Shown here piece after piece: positions 17,829 through 25,975 of a DNA stretch of 64,000 nt. The stretch is from Pelomonas sp937871895 (lineage in GTDB: Bacteria; Pseudomonadota; Gammaproteobacteria; Burkholderiales; Burkholderiaceae_C): NCBI RefSeq assembly GCF_046348265.1, contig NZ_JAXMEO010000014.1. The stretch is one strand, 5' to 3'. How positions within the stretch are numbered: position 1 is the first letter of the stretch; each line of letters starts with the position of its first letter. The notes beneath the pieces were generated by a model, which was not told the origin of the DNA, did not search any database, and saw only the letters and a list, made by a program, of their open reading frames with translations. The translations under genes were made by a program, and so were the position numbers.

Positions 17829-18755
17829 ATGACTTCTCCCATCGTGATCGCCACCCGCGAAAGCCGGCTGGCGCTTTGGCAGGCCGAGCACGTGAAGGCC
17901 CGCTTGCAGACCGAATTGGGCCTGCCCGCCCGCCTGCTGGGCATGACGACGCGGGGCGACCAGATCCTCGATCAGTCGCTGTCCAAGATTGGCGGCAAGG
18001 GCCTGTTCGTCAAGGAGCTGGAGGTGGCGCTCAGCGAGGGCCGGGCCGACCTGGCCGTGCACTCGCTCAAAGACGTGCCCATGGAGCTGCCCGAGGGTTT
18101 TGTGCTGGCCGCTGTGCTGGTGCGCGAGGACCCGCGTGACGCCTTCGTCGCCAACCACTACGCCAGCCTGGCCGAGCTGCCTCCAGGAGCCTGCGTGGGC
18201 AGCTCCAGCTTGCGCCGCGTGACCCAACTGCTGGCGCTGCGCCCTGATTTGCGCGTCGAGCCCCTGCGTGGCAACCTCGACACCCGGCTGCGCAAGCTCG
18301 ATGAAGGCGGCTACGACGCCATCGTGCTGGCCTCCGCCGGCCTCAAGCGGCTGGGTCTGGGCGCCCGCATCCGGGCCTGGTTCGAGGTGGACCAGATGAT
18401 CCCCTGCGCCGGCCAGGGTGCGCTGGGCCTGGAGCTGCGCGCCGATGCCCCGCAACTGGCCGAGGCCGTGGCGCGGCTGTCCCACGGTTTGACTTGGCAG
18501 GCGTGCGAGGCGGAACGTGCGGTGTCGCGGGCCCTGGGTGGCAGTTGCAGCCTGCCGCTGGCTGCCCATGCCGTGCCGGCGGACGGCGGCCTGCGGCTGA
18601 CAGCAGCGCTCGGCCACCCCACGCAGCCGACGCTGCCGCTGCTCAAGGTGGCGCTGGCGGCGCCCGTGGCGTCCTTGTCCGACGCGCGTGCACTCGGTCA
18701 GGCGGCGGCCGATCAGCTGCGCGCTGCCGGTGCCGAGCGCTACCTGGCCGGATGA
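17829..18755 (+). CDS. hemC: Porphobilinogen deaminase (hydroxymethylbilane synthase)
   Basis: A 308-residue cytoplasmic enzyme that joins four porphobilinogen units into hydroxymethylbilane during haem synthesis. The catalytic aspartate is Asp82 in HSLKDVP, and Cys240 in GGSC is the attachment site of the dipyrromethane cofactor. The RESRLALWQ opening and the arginine-rich SSSLRR segment are typical. ATG at 17829 gives the usual N terminus. It is the first gene of hemC-hemD-hemX-hemY, tightly packed on the plus strand. Confidence 0.97.
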   Translation: MTSPIVIATRESRLALWQAEHVKARLQTELGLPARLLGMTTRGDQILDQSLSKIGGKGLFVKELEVALSEGRADLAVHSLKDVPMELPEGFVLAAVLVREDPRDAFVANHYASLAELPPGACVGSSSLRRVTQLLALRPDLRVEPLRGNLDTRLRKLDEGGYDAIVLASAGLKRLGLGARIRAWFEVDQMIPCAGQGALGLELRADAPQLAEAVARLSHGLTWQACEAERAVSRALGGSCSLPLAAHAVPADGGLRLTAALGHPTQPTLPLLKVALAAPVASLSDARALGQAAADQLRAAGAERYLAG

Positions 18756-18762
18756 CGGCCGG

Positions 18763-19524
18763 ATGAGGCGACTGTTGCTGACGCGGCCGCGCGCCCAGGC
18801 GGCCGACTGGGCCCAGCGTTTGGCCGCCCTGGGCGCAGAGGTCGAGAGCCTCCCGCTGATCGAGATCGAGGCCGCCACGCCCGCTGCGCGCGACGCCGCC
18901 TGGGCCAGGCTCCAGCACGGTGCGGCGCTGGCCGTGTTCGTCAGCCCCAATGCCGTGCGCCACACCTTTGCGGGGCGCGAACCCGGCGCCTGGCCGGCGG
19001 GGCTGCGCGCCGCCTGCGTGGGCCCCGGGACTGCCCAGGCCTTGCTGGATGCCGGGCTGGCCCCCGACCAGGTGCTGACGCCGGATGCCGACGCCGCGCA
19101 CCTCGATTCCGAGCACCTCTGGCCGCAGCTTGCCAGCGAGGCCTGGGCGGGCCGGCGCGTTGTCTTCCTGCGTGGCGACGGCGGCCGTGAATGGCTGGCC
19201 GATCACCTGCGTGCCGCCGGCGCGCAGGTCGAGGCGCATGCGGTGTATCACCGCCGCAGCCCGGAGCTTTCCGCTGCGGAGCGCGAGCTGTTGGCACGCG
19301 TGCGCGCCGCGCCTGCGCAGTGGGCCTGGCTCTTCACCAGTTCGGAGTCGCTGACGCACCTGCAAGGCCTGCTGCCGGCGGCCGAGCGCGGCACACACGC
19401 GGCGCTCGCCACCCATCCGCGCATCGCCGACGCCTGCCGCACCGCAGGGTTTTCGAATGTCGTGTTGACGCGACCCAGCGCCGAGTCCATCGTGCAGGCC
19501 CTGACACAATCTCCGCCACTGTGA
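18763..19524 (+). CDS. hemD: Uroporphyrinogen-III synthase
   Basis: A 253-residue protein following hemC by 7 bases. It closes and inverts ring D of hydroxymethylbilane to give uroporphyrinogen III. Sequence conservation in this family is low, but the opening LLLTRPRAQA, the LPLIEIE strand, the FVSPNAVR motif and the later FLRGDGGREWL and FTSSESL segments fit HemD, as does its position. The ATG at 18763 is used; ATG at 18752 is an alternative that would overlap hemC. The stop overlaps the GTG start of hemX. Confidence 0.92.
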   Translation: MRRLLLTRPRAQAADWAQRLAALGAEVESLPLIEIEAATPAARDAAWARLQHGAALAVFVSPNAVRHTFAGREPGAWPAGLRAACVGPGTAQALLDAGLAPDQVLTPDADAAHLDSEHLWPQLASEAWAGRRVVFLRGDGGREWLADHLRAAGAQVEAHAVYHRRSPELSAAERELLARVRAAPAQWAWLFTSSESLTHLQGLLPAAERGTHAALATHPRIADACRTAGFSNVVLTRPSAESIVQALTQSPPL

Positions 19525-20684
19525 GCGAGCCCCTTCTGCCTTCGTCGTCATCGTCGACCGAATCCGCTGATGCACTGCCGGCGCCAGCACTGCCGCCCGC
19601 ACCTGCTGCTGCGGCCTTGCCCGCGTGGGTGAGCTGGGGCGGTGGCGCCCTGGCGGTGCTGACCCTGGCCAGCCTGCTGCTGGCCTGGCAGAGCCTGTCG
19701 CGCCAGCAGTCGCTGGAGCGCGAGCTGGTGCAGCGCCAGGAGGCCAGCCAGGCGCAGGCTGCCGAGGCGCGCACCGTGGCCAAGCAGTCCGAAGCCCTTA
19801 TGCGAGACACCGCCGCCAAGGTGGCCTTGCTGGACGCGCGGTTGGCCGAAGTGGCATTGCAGCGCGGGCAACTGGAAGAGCTGATCCAGTCGATGTCCCG
19901 CTCGCGCGACGAGAACGTCGTCGGCGACATCGAAGCCGCCATTCGCGTGGCCATGCAGCAGACCCAGATCACCGGCAGCGCCGAGCCCCTGGTGGCCACG
20001 CTCAAGCAGGCCGACGAGCGGCTGCAGCGCTACAAGCAGCCGCGCATGGAGGGCATCCGCCGTGCGCTGGCGCGCGACCTGGACCGCGTCAAGGCCGTCA
20101 GCGTGGTGGACGTGGCCACGCTCACCATCAAGCTCGATGAGGTGGTGCGCATGGCCGAGGAACTGCCCCTGGTGGGTGTGGCCGAGGCGCACGCCGAACT
20201 GCGCCGTGACGACCCCGCCCGTGCCGCCAACCGTGAGCGCGAACGCAAGGCACGCCTGGAGCGTGAAGCCGCTGCGGCCGCTGCCGACGGCAAGCTGGCG
20301 CTCTGGTGGTGGCAGGCCACGCAGCAGCTGTCCGACTGGGGCGGCCTGGTCTGGGGCGAGGCCCGCACGCTGCTGCGCGTCACCCGCGTCGAGCACCCCG
20401 AGGCGGCCCTGATGTCGCCCGACCAAAGCTTCTTCCTGCGCGAGAACTTCAAGCTGCGCCTGCTCAATGCTCGCCTCGCCTTGCTGAGCCGCCAGTTCGA
20501 CACCGCGCAGGCCGACCTGCGCGACACGCAGGAGACGCTGGCGCGGTATTTCGATGCGCGGTCCCGCAAGGTCACCAGCGTGGCCGAGCTGCTGCGCCAG
20601 GTGGCGGGCCAGGCGCGCGCCGTGTCTGTGCCGCGCCCCGACGACACGCTGGCCGCGCTCACCGCAGCGGCCGCCGGGCGCTGA
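19521..20684 (+). CDS. hemX: HemX-like membrane protein
   Basis: A 387-residue inner-membrane protein: an Ala/Pro/Ser-rich cytoplasmic N terminus, one membrane span (about 38-56: GGGALAVLTLASLLLAW), then a long coiled coil rich in Gln, Ala and Arg, and a helical periplasmic region with RxNFKLRLLNARLALL, typical of the HemX family. It is often annotated as uroporphyrinogen-III C-methyltransferase, but it lacks methyltransferase motifs and its role is uncertain. GTG at 19521 overlaps the hemD stop (GTGA). Confidence 0.88.
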   Translation: MSEPLLPSSSSSTESADALPAPALPPAPAAAALPAWVSWGGGALAVLTLASLLLAWQSLSRQQSLERELVQRQEASQAQAAEARTVAKQSEALMRDTAAKVALLDARLAEVALQRGQLEELIQSMSRSRDENVVGDIEAAIRVAMQQTQITGSAEPLVATLKQADERLQRYKQPRMEGIRRALARDLDRVKAVSVVDVATLTIKLDEVVRMAEELPLVGVAEAHAELRRDDPARAANRERERKARLEREAAAAAADGKLALWWWQATQQLSDWGGLVWGEARTLLRVTRVEHPEAALMSPDQSFFLRENFKLRLLNARLALLSRQFDTAQADLRDTQETLARYFDARSRKVTSVAELLRQVAGQARAVSVPRPDDTLAALTAAAAGR

Positions 20685-20699
20685 GGCAGGCAGGCGCCG

Positions 20700-21935
20700 A
20701 TGAAGCTCGTCGTCTGGCTGGTGCTGCTGTTCGCTGCCGCCGTCGTGGCGGCGCTCACCCTGGGTGCCAACGATGGCCTCGCCAGCTTTTACTGGGCCGG
20801 CTGGCGCATCGATCTCTCGCTCAATCTTTTCCTGCTGCTGCTGATTGCCGGCTGCTTTGCGCTCGTCACGGCCATCCAGGCCATCGAGTCCCTCACCACG
20901 CTGCCCAGGCGCGCCCGGCAGTGGCGGCTGGCCCAGCGTGAGCGCATGGCACAAGTGGCCCTGCGCGAGGCGCTGACCGAGTATTTCGGCGCGCGCTACA
21001 GCCGCGCCCAGAAAGCGGCGCAACGCGCACTCAACATCCACGCGGCCGCCGAAGGGCTGCAGCAGGATCCAGCCTTTGAGTCGCTGGCCTACCTGCTGGC
21101 CGCCAGCAGCGCCCACCGCCTGCAGGACCGCCGCGTGCGCGACGAGGCCTGGCAGCGCGCCTTGGTCAGCAGCGGACGCGGCGTGACCGATGACGTTGCA
21201 CGCCTCCTGGCCGCCGAGTGGGCCGTGGACGACCGCGATGCCAATCGCGCGCTGACCTTGCTGGCCGAACTCAGCCCCGGTGCCGCCCGCCGTACCCAGG
21301 CCCTGCGCCTGCGCCTGCAGGCCGCGCGTCTGGCGGGCCGGCCGCTGGATGCCCTGCATACCGCCCGTTTGCTCGCCAAACATCAGGCCTTTTCCAAGGT
21401 GGCCGCTCAAGGGCTGCTGCGCTCGCTCGCCTTCGAGGCGCTGGAGGCGGCGCGTGATGTTGACCAGCTCCGCGCGGCTTGGGCCTCGCTGGAGGCGGTG
21501 GATCGGCGTGACGCCTTCGTTGCCGCCCGCGCGGCCCAGTGCGCCGCTGAGTTGGGCGCGTTTGATGACAGCCGTGGGTGGCTCAAACCCTTCTTCGACG
21601 ATCTCATCAGCCTGCCGCGCGATGCGCGCGAGACCCTGTCGCTCGCTTTGATCCCCGCCCTCGTGGGGGTCGGGCCTGACTGGGTTCAGCGCCTGGAGGC
21701 CGCCGCGCAGCGCCTGCCTCGCGATGGGCATCTGGCCTGCGCGCTGGGGCAGGCACTGTTCGAGCGTCAGCTCTGGGGCAAGTCGCGGCAAACGCTCGAG
21801 TCGGTGGTGGATGACACCGAGTTGCCCGCCGCTGCCCGCCGCCGTGCCTGGCTGGCCCTGGCCGCGATCGCCGAGCAAGAAGGCGACGACACACGCCGAG
21901 CCCGCTGCGTGGACGCGGCTGCGCGCCTGCGTTGA
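20700..21935 (+). CDS. hemY: HemY-like protein with TPR-type repeats
   Basis: A 411-residue inner-membrane protein with two N-terminal membrane spans (about 1-22 and 38-62) and a long helical C-terminal part resembling tetratricopeptide repeats, the layout of proteobacterial HemY. This is not the protoporphyrinogen oxidase of Bacillus also called HemY. The ATG at 20700 follows GAGGCAGGCAGG. It closes the haem cluster and is followed by tRNA-Arg on the same strand after 68 bases. Confidence 0.88.
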   Translation: MKLVVWLVLLFAAAVVAALTLGANDGLASFYWAGWRIDLSLNLFLLLLIAGCFALVTAIQAIESLTTLPRRARQWRLAQRERMAQVALREALTEYFGARYSRAQKAAQRALNIHAAAEGLQQDPAFESLAYLLAASSAHRLQDRRVRDEAWQRALVSSGRGVTDDVARLLAAEWAVDDRDANRALTLLAELSPGAARRTQALRLRLQAARLAGRPLDALHTARLLAKHQAFSKVAAQGLLRSLAFEALEAARDVDQLRAAWASLEAVDRRDAFVAARAAQCAAELGAFDDSRGWLKPFFDDLISLPRDARETLSLALIPALVGVGPDWVQRLEAAAQRLPRDGHLACALGQALFERQLWGKSRQTLESVVDDTELPAAARRRAWLALAAIAEQEGDDTRRARCVDAAARLR

Positions 21936-21963
21936 AGGCTGCTGCGACGATTCACCGCGACTC

Positions 21964-21993
21964 TTGTTTGGGGTGTCAAAAACAGGCTATACT
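21964..21993 (+). promoter_or_regulatory. Promoter of tRNA-Arg
   Basis: TTGTTT (21964-21969) and TATACT (21988-21993) are separated by 18 bases, and the tRNA begins 10 bases after the -10 hexamer. The stretch is markedly AT-richer than its surroundings. Confidence 0.65.
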
Positions 21994-22003
21994 GCGGAGC
22001 TTC

Positions 22004-22080
22004 GCGGCTGTAGCTCAGTTGGATAGAGTACTTGGCTACGAACCAAGGGGTCGTGGGTTCGAATCCTGCCAGCCGCGCCA
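22004..22080 (+). tRNA. tRNA-Arg (anticodon ACG)
   Basis: A complete 77-base cloverleaf with encoded CCA. The acceptor GCGGCTG pairs fully with CAGCCGC, the anticodon stem CTTGG/CCAAG closes loop CTACGAA, and the T arm GTGGG/CCTGC closes TTCGAAT. The first anticodon base A is normally converted to inosine, so it reads CGU, CGC and CGA codons. Confidence 0.97.
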
Positions 22081-22094
22081 GAAAAAGAAGAGTG

Positions 22095-22128
22095 AACGGG
22101 TCAGACGTGTGAGCGTCTGACCCGTTTT
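22095..22128 (+). terminator. Intrinsic terminator after tRNA-Arg
   Basis: AACGGGTCAGACG (22095-22107) pairs perfectly over 13 bases with CGTCTGACCCGTT (22114-22126) around a 6-base loop and runs into a T-rich end. It separates the tRNA from polA. Confidence 0.88.
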
Positions 22129-22196
22129 CCGTTGGCGCTTTGGAATCGCAGTTTGGGGACGTGGCCAGTGGGGCTGCGCAGCGAGAATCGCCCGCC

Positions 22197-24959
22197 ATGA
22201 GCAAACCCATCCTGCTGCTGGTAGACGGCTCCAGCTTCCTCTACCGCGCTTTCCATGCCATGCCAGACCTGCGCGGGCCCGATGGCGCGCCCACCGGCGC
22301 CGTGCACGGCTTCGTGGCGATGATGACCAAGCTGCGCGACGACATCGGGGCCGAGCACGCGGCCTGCGTGTTCGATGCCAAGGGACCGACCTTCCGCGAC
22401 GAATGGTTCCCCGAGTACAAGGCCCATCGCCCGCCCATGCCGCCGGAGCTGCGGGCACAGACCGAGCCCATCCACGAGGTGGTGAAGCTGCTGGGCTGGC
22501 CCGTGCTGGAGGTGCCGGGCATCGAGGCGGACGACGCCATTGGCACGCTGGCGCGCCTGGGCGAGGCCAGCGGCCATGCCGTGGTCATCGCCACCGGCGA
22601 CAAGGACCTGGCCCAGCTTGTGACGCCGGACGTCACCCTGATCAACACCATGGCCAAGCCGCCCGAGCGGCTGGACGAGGCTGGGGTGGAGACCAAGTTC
22701 GGCGTGGCGCCCAATCGCATCATCGACTACCTGACCCTGATGGGCGACGCCGTGGACAACGTGCCCGGCGTCGAGAAGGTTGGCCCCAAGACCGCTGCCA
22801 AGTGGGTGCAGGAATATGGCTCGCTGGACGGCGTGATTGCCGCCGCAGACGCCATCAAGGGCGTTGCCGGCGAGAACCTGCGCAAGGCGCTGGACTGGCT
22901 GCCGCAGGGGCGGCGGCTGGTCACCGTCAAGCTCGACTGCGACCTCTCTGGCCACATGGATGGCTGGCCGGGCCTGGAGGCGCTGAAGCTGCGCGAGGTG
23001 GACAAGGGTGGCCTCATCGACTTCTACACGCGCAACGGCTTCAAGACCTGGCTCAAGACGCTGACGACCGAGCCCCGGCTGGCGCCAACTGCGCCTGCCG
23101 TCACGGGCGACCTCTTTGCCGAGCCCGAGCCGCCCGCCGACGCTGCGCAGATTGAGCGCCATTACGACACGGTGCTGAGCTTTGAACAACTGGACGCCTG
23201 GCTGGTGCGGCTGCGCGCGGCGCCACTGGCGGCCTTCGATACCGAGACCGATTCGCTCGACCCCATGCGGGCGCGCATCGTCGGCATCTCCTTCGCCGAC
23301 CGGCCGGGGCAGGCTGCCTACATCCCGCTGCGCCACGAAGGCCCCGACGCGCCTGAGCAATTGCCGCTGGCTGAAGTGCTGGCCCGCCTCAAGCCCTGGC
23401 TGGAAGACGCGTCGGCACTCAAGATCGGCCAGAACCTCAAGTACGACCGCCATGTGCTGGCCAACCATGGCATCACGCTTGCGGGCGCCGCGCACGACAC
23501 CATGCTGGAAAGCTATGTGCTCGAAGCGCACAAGACGCACAGCCTCGAAGCCCTCGCCGAACGCCACCTGGGCCGCCAAGGCCTGAGCTACGAGGACCTC
23601 TGCGGCAAGGGCGCGCACCAGATCCCGTTTGCACAGGTGGACGTGGCCAAGGCCAGCACCTACTCGTGCGAAGACTCGGAGATGTGCCTGCACCTGCACG
23701 AGGTGCTGTGGCCGCGCATCGAGGCCGATGCGGGCCTGATGCGCGTCTATCGCGACATCGAGATCCCGACGGCAGAGATCCTGGCGCGCATCGAGCGGCA
23801 GGGCGTGCTGGTGGATGCGGCCAAGCTGCAGGCGCAGAGCCACGAGCTGGGCCAGCGCCTGCTGCAACTGGAGCAGGAGGCCTACGCCATCGCGGGCCAG
23901 CCCTTCAACCTCGGCTCACCCAAGCAGATCGGCGAGATCCTCTTCACCAAGCTCGGCCTGCCCATCGTCAAGAAGACGGCCACCGGCGCCGCTTCGACCG
24001 ACGAAGAGGTGCTGAGCGAACTGGCGCTGGAGTTCCCGCTGCCAGCCAAGATCCTGGAGGTGCGGGCGCTGTCCAAACTCAAGAGCACCTACACCGACAA
24101 GCTGCCGCTGCAGATCAACCCGGCCACCGGCCGCATCCACACCAATTACGCGCAGGCGGTGGCGGTGACGGGCCGGCTCTCCAGCAACGAGCCCAATCTG
24201 CAGAACATCCCCATCCGCACGGCAGAAGGCCGCCGCGTGCGCGAGGCCTTCATCGCGCCGCCGGGGTGTGTGATCGTCTCGGCCGACTACTCGCAGATCG
24301 AGCTGCGCATCATGGCCCACATCAGCGAGGACCCCGGCCTGCTGCGCGCCTTCCAGGAGGGGCAGGACGTGCACCGCGCCACGGCCAGTGAGGTCTTCGG
24401 CACGCCGCTCGAAGAGGTGTCGAGCGAGCAGCGTCGCTACGCCAAGACCATCAACTTCGGCCTCATCTACGGCATGGGCGCCTTCGGCCTGGCGCAGTCG
24501 CTGGGCATCGAGCAAAAGGCCGCCAAGGACTACATCGACCGCTACTTCACCCGCTTTGCCGGCGTGAAGCGCTACATGGACGAAACCAAGCTGGAGGCCA
24601 AGGCCAAGGGCTATGTCGAGACCGTGTTCGGCCGGCGCCTCTGGTTGCCCGAGATCAACTCCGGCAACGGCCCGCGCCGCAGCGGCGCCGAACGCCAGGC
24701 CATCAATGCGCCCATGCAAGGCACGGCGGCCGACCTGATCAAGCTCGCCATGATTGCCGTGCAGCACGAGCTGGACGCGGCCGGCAAAGCGACCAAGATG
24801 GTCATGCAGGTGCATGACGAACTGGTCTTCGAGGTGCCCGAGGCCGAGCTGGACTGGGTCAAGGCCGAGGTGCCGCGCCTGATGGCGAGCGTCGCTGCCT
24901 TGAAGGTGCCGCTGCTGGCCGAGGTGGGGGTGGGGGCGAACTGGGACGAGGCGCACTGA
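22197..24959 (+). CDS. polA: DNA polymerase I
   Basis: A 920-residue enzyme for Okazaki-fragment maturation and repair. The N-terminal 5' nuclease domain (about 1-300) opens with LLLVDGSSFLYRAF and has EADDAIGTLA. The proofreading exonuclease is intact: DTE at 348-350, NLKYD, and YSCED. The polymerase domain holds motif A with Asp697 (DYSQIELR), motif B (RRYAKTINFGLIYG) and motif C with Asp874 (HDEL). ATG at 22197 begins MSKPILLLVD; the upstream frame is leader. An oxidoreductase gene starts 2 bases after its stop. Confidence 0.98.
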   Translation: MSKPILLLVDGSSFLYRAFHAMPDLRGPDGAPTGAVHGFVAMMTKLRDDIGAEHAACVFDAKGPTFRDEWFPEYKAHRPPMPPELRAQTEPIHEVVKLLGWPVLEVPGIEADDAIGTLARLGEASGHAVVIATGDKDLAQLVTPDVTLINTMAKPPERLDEAGVETKFGVAPNRIIDYLTLMGDAVDNVPGVEKVGPKTAAKWVQEYGSLDGVIAAADAIKGVAGENLRKALDWLPQGRRLVTVKLDCDLSGHMDGWPGLEALKLREVDKGGLIDFYTRNGFKTWLKTLTTEPRLAPTAPAVTGDLFAEPEPPADAAQIERHYDTVLSFEQLDAWLVRLRAAPLAAFDTETDSLDPMRARIVGISFADRPGQAAYIPLRHEGPDAPEQLPLAEVLARLKPWLEDASALKIGQNLKYDRHVLANHGITLAGAAHDTMLESYVLEAHKTHSLEALAERHLGRQGLSYEDLCGKGAHQIPFAQVDVAKASTYSCEDSEMCLHLHEVLWPRIEADAGLMRVYRDIEIPTAEILARIERQGVLVDAAKLQAQSHELGQRLLQLEQEAYAIAGQPFNLGSPKQIGEILFTKLGLPIVKKTATGAASTDEEVLSELALEFPLPAKILEVRALSKLKSTYTDKLPLQINPATGRIHTNYAQAVAVTGRLSSNEPNLQNIPIRTAEGRRVREAFIAPPGCVIVSADYSQIELRIMAHISEDPGLLRAFQEGQDVHRATASEVFGTPLEEVSSEQRRYAKTINFGLIYGMGAFGLAQSLGIEQKAAKDYIDRYFTRFAGVKRYMDETKLEAKAKGYVETVFGRRLWLPEINSGNGPRRSGAERQAINAPMQGTAADLIKLAMIAVQHELDAAGKATKMVMQVHDELVFEVPEAELDWVKAEVPRLMASVAALKVPLLAEVGVGANWDEAH

Positions 24960-24961
24960 AC

Positions 24962-25975
24962 ATGGAAGCGAACATCAAACCCGTGGTCTGGGGCGTGCTC
25001 AGCACGGCCAAGATCGGCACGTCCCGCGTGCTGCCTTCGATGCAGCCCAGCCCCTGGGTGGAGCTGCGCGCCATCGCCTCGCGCTCGCTGGCTTCAGCCC
25101 AGGAAGCGGCCAGCGAGCTGGGCATTCCGGTGGCCTACGGCAGCTATGAGGACTTGATTGCAGACCCTGAAATCGAAGCCATCTACAACCCTTTGCCCAA
25201 CCACCTGCACGTGCCGCTGACGCTGGCCGCCGCGCGGGCGGGCAAGCATGTGCTGTGCGAGAAGCCCTTGGCCATCTCGGCCGAAGAGGCCGCGCAACTG
25301 CGCGAGGTGGCTGACAAAGTGCTGATCGAAGAGGCCTTCATGGTGCGCCACCACCCGCAGTGGCAGACCGCGCGCGAGCTGATCCGCGCCGGGCGCATCG
25401 GGCCGCTGACCGCCGTGCAGGCCTTCTTCTCCTACTTCAACGTCGATGCGGCCGATGTGCGCAACCAGGCCGACATCGGCGGCGGTGCGCTGTACGACAT
25501 CGGCTGCTACGCCATCCTGTCGGGCCGCTATCTGTTTGAGGCTGAGCCGCTGCGAGTGGTGGCCTTGGTGGACCGCGATCCGGCCTTCGGTACCGACCGG
25601 CGCACCAGCGCTCTCGTGGACTTTGGCGGTGGGCGGCACCTGACTTTCACGGTGTCGACCCAGAACTGCGGCTACCAGCGCGTCCAGGCCATCGGTTCAC
25701 AAGGCCGGATCGAGATCCCCATCCCCTTCAACCCACCACCCGGTGGCGCCACGCGCATCGCGCTGGACCCCGGTGGTGCGCTGGACGGCAGCCGCATCGA
25801 GTGGATCGACATCGCGCCGGCCGACCAGTACCGGCTGCAGGGCGAGGCCTTCTCGCGCCGCATCCGTGGCCAGGCGGCGGATGGCTACCCGCTCAGCGAC
25901 GCCGAGGCGCAGATGCGTGTGATCGACGCGCTCTTCCGGTCCGAGCGCAGCGGCGGCTGGGAGCTCGTGGCCTGA
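24962..25975 (+). CDS. Gfo/Idh/MocA-family NAD(P)-dependent oxidoreductase
   Basis: A 337-residue cytoplasmic dehydrogenase. The N-terminal Rossmann domain shows WGVLSTAKIG, YNPLPNHLH and the characteristic EKPLA motif with its catalytic lysine; the C-terminal domain has GGGALYDIGCYAI, in which the conserved D-x-x-x-Y/H region participates in substrate binding. Relatives include glucose-fructose oxidoreductase and D-xylose dehydrogenases; the sugar or cyclitol used here is not known. It starts 2 bases after polA and ends one base before the convergent molybdenum enzyme gene. Confidence 0.88.
   Translation: MEANIKPVVWGVLSTAKIGTSRVLPSMQPSPWVELRAIASRSLASAQEAASELGIPVAYGSYEDLIADPEIEAIYNPLPNHLHVPLTLAAARAGKHVLCEKPLAISAEEAAQLREVADKVLIEEAFMVRHHPQWQTARELIRAGRIGPLTAVQAFFSYFNVDAADVRNQADIGGGALYDIGCYAILSGRYLFEAEPLRVVALVDRDPAFGTDRRTSALVDFGGGRHLTFTVSTQNCGYQRVQAIGSQGRIEIPIPFNPPPGGATRIALDPGGALDGSRIEWIDIAPADQYRLQGEAFSRRIRGQAADGYPLSDAEAQMRVIDALFRSERSGGWELVA

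Noticed and set aside
18643..19602. 319-codon minus-strand frame over hemD
   Set aside because: hemD fits by position, start and stop overlaps with hemC and hemX, and family segments; the opposite frame has no such support.
19548..21878. 776-codon minus-strand frame
   Set aside because: It spans hemX and hemY antisense and resembles no protein family; both sense genes are well supported by context.
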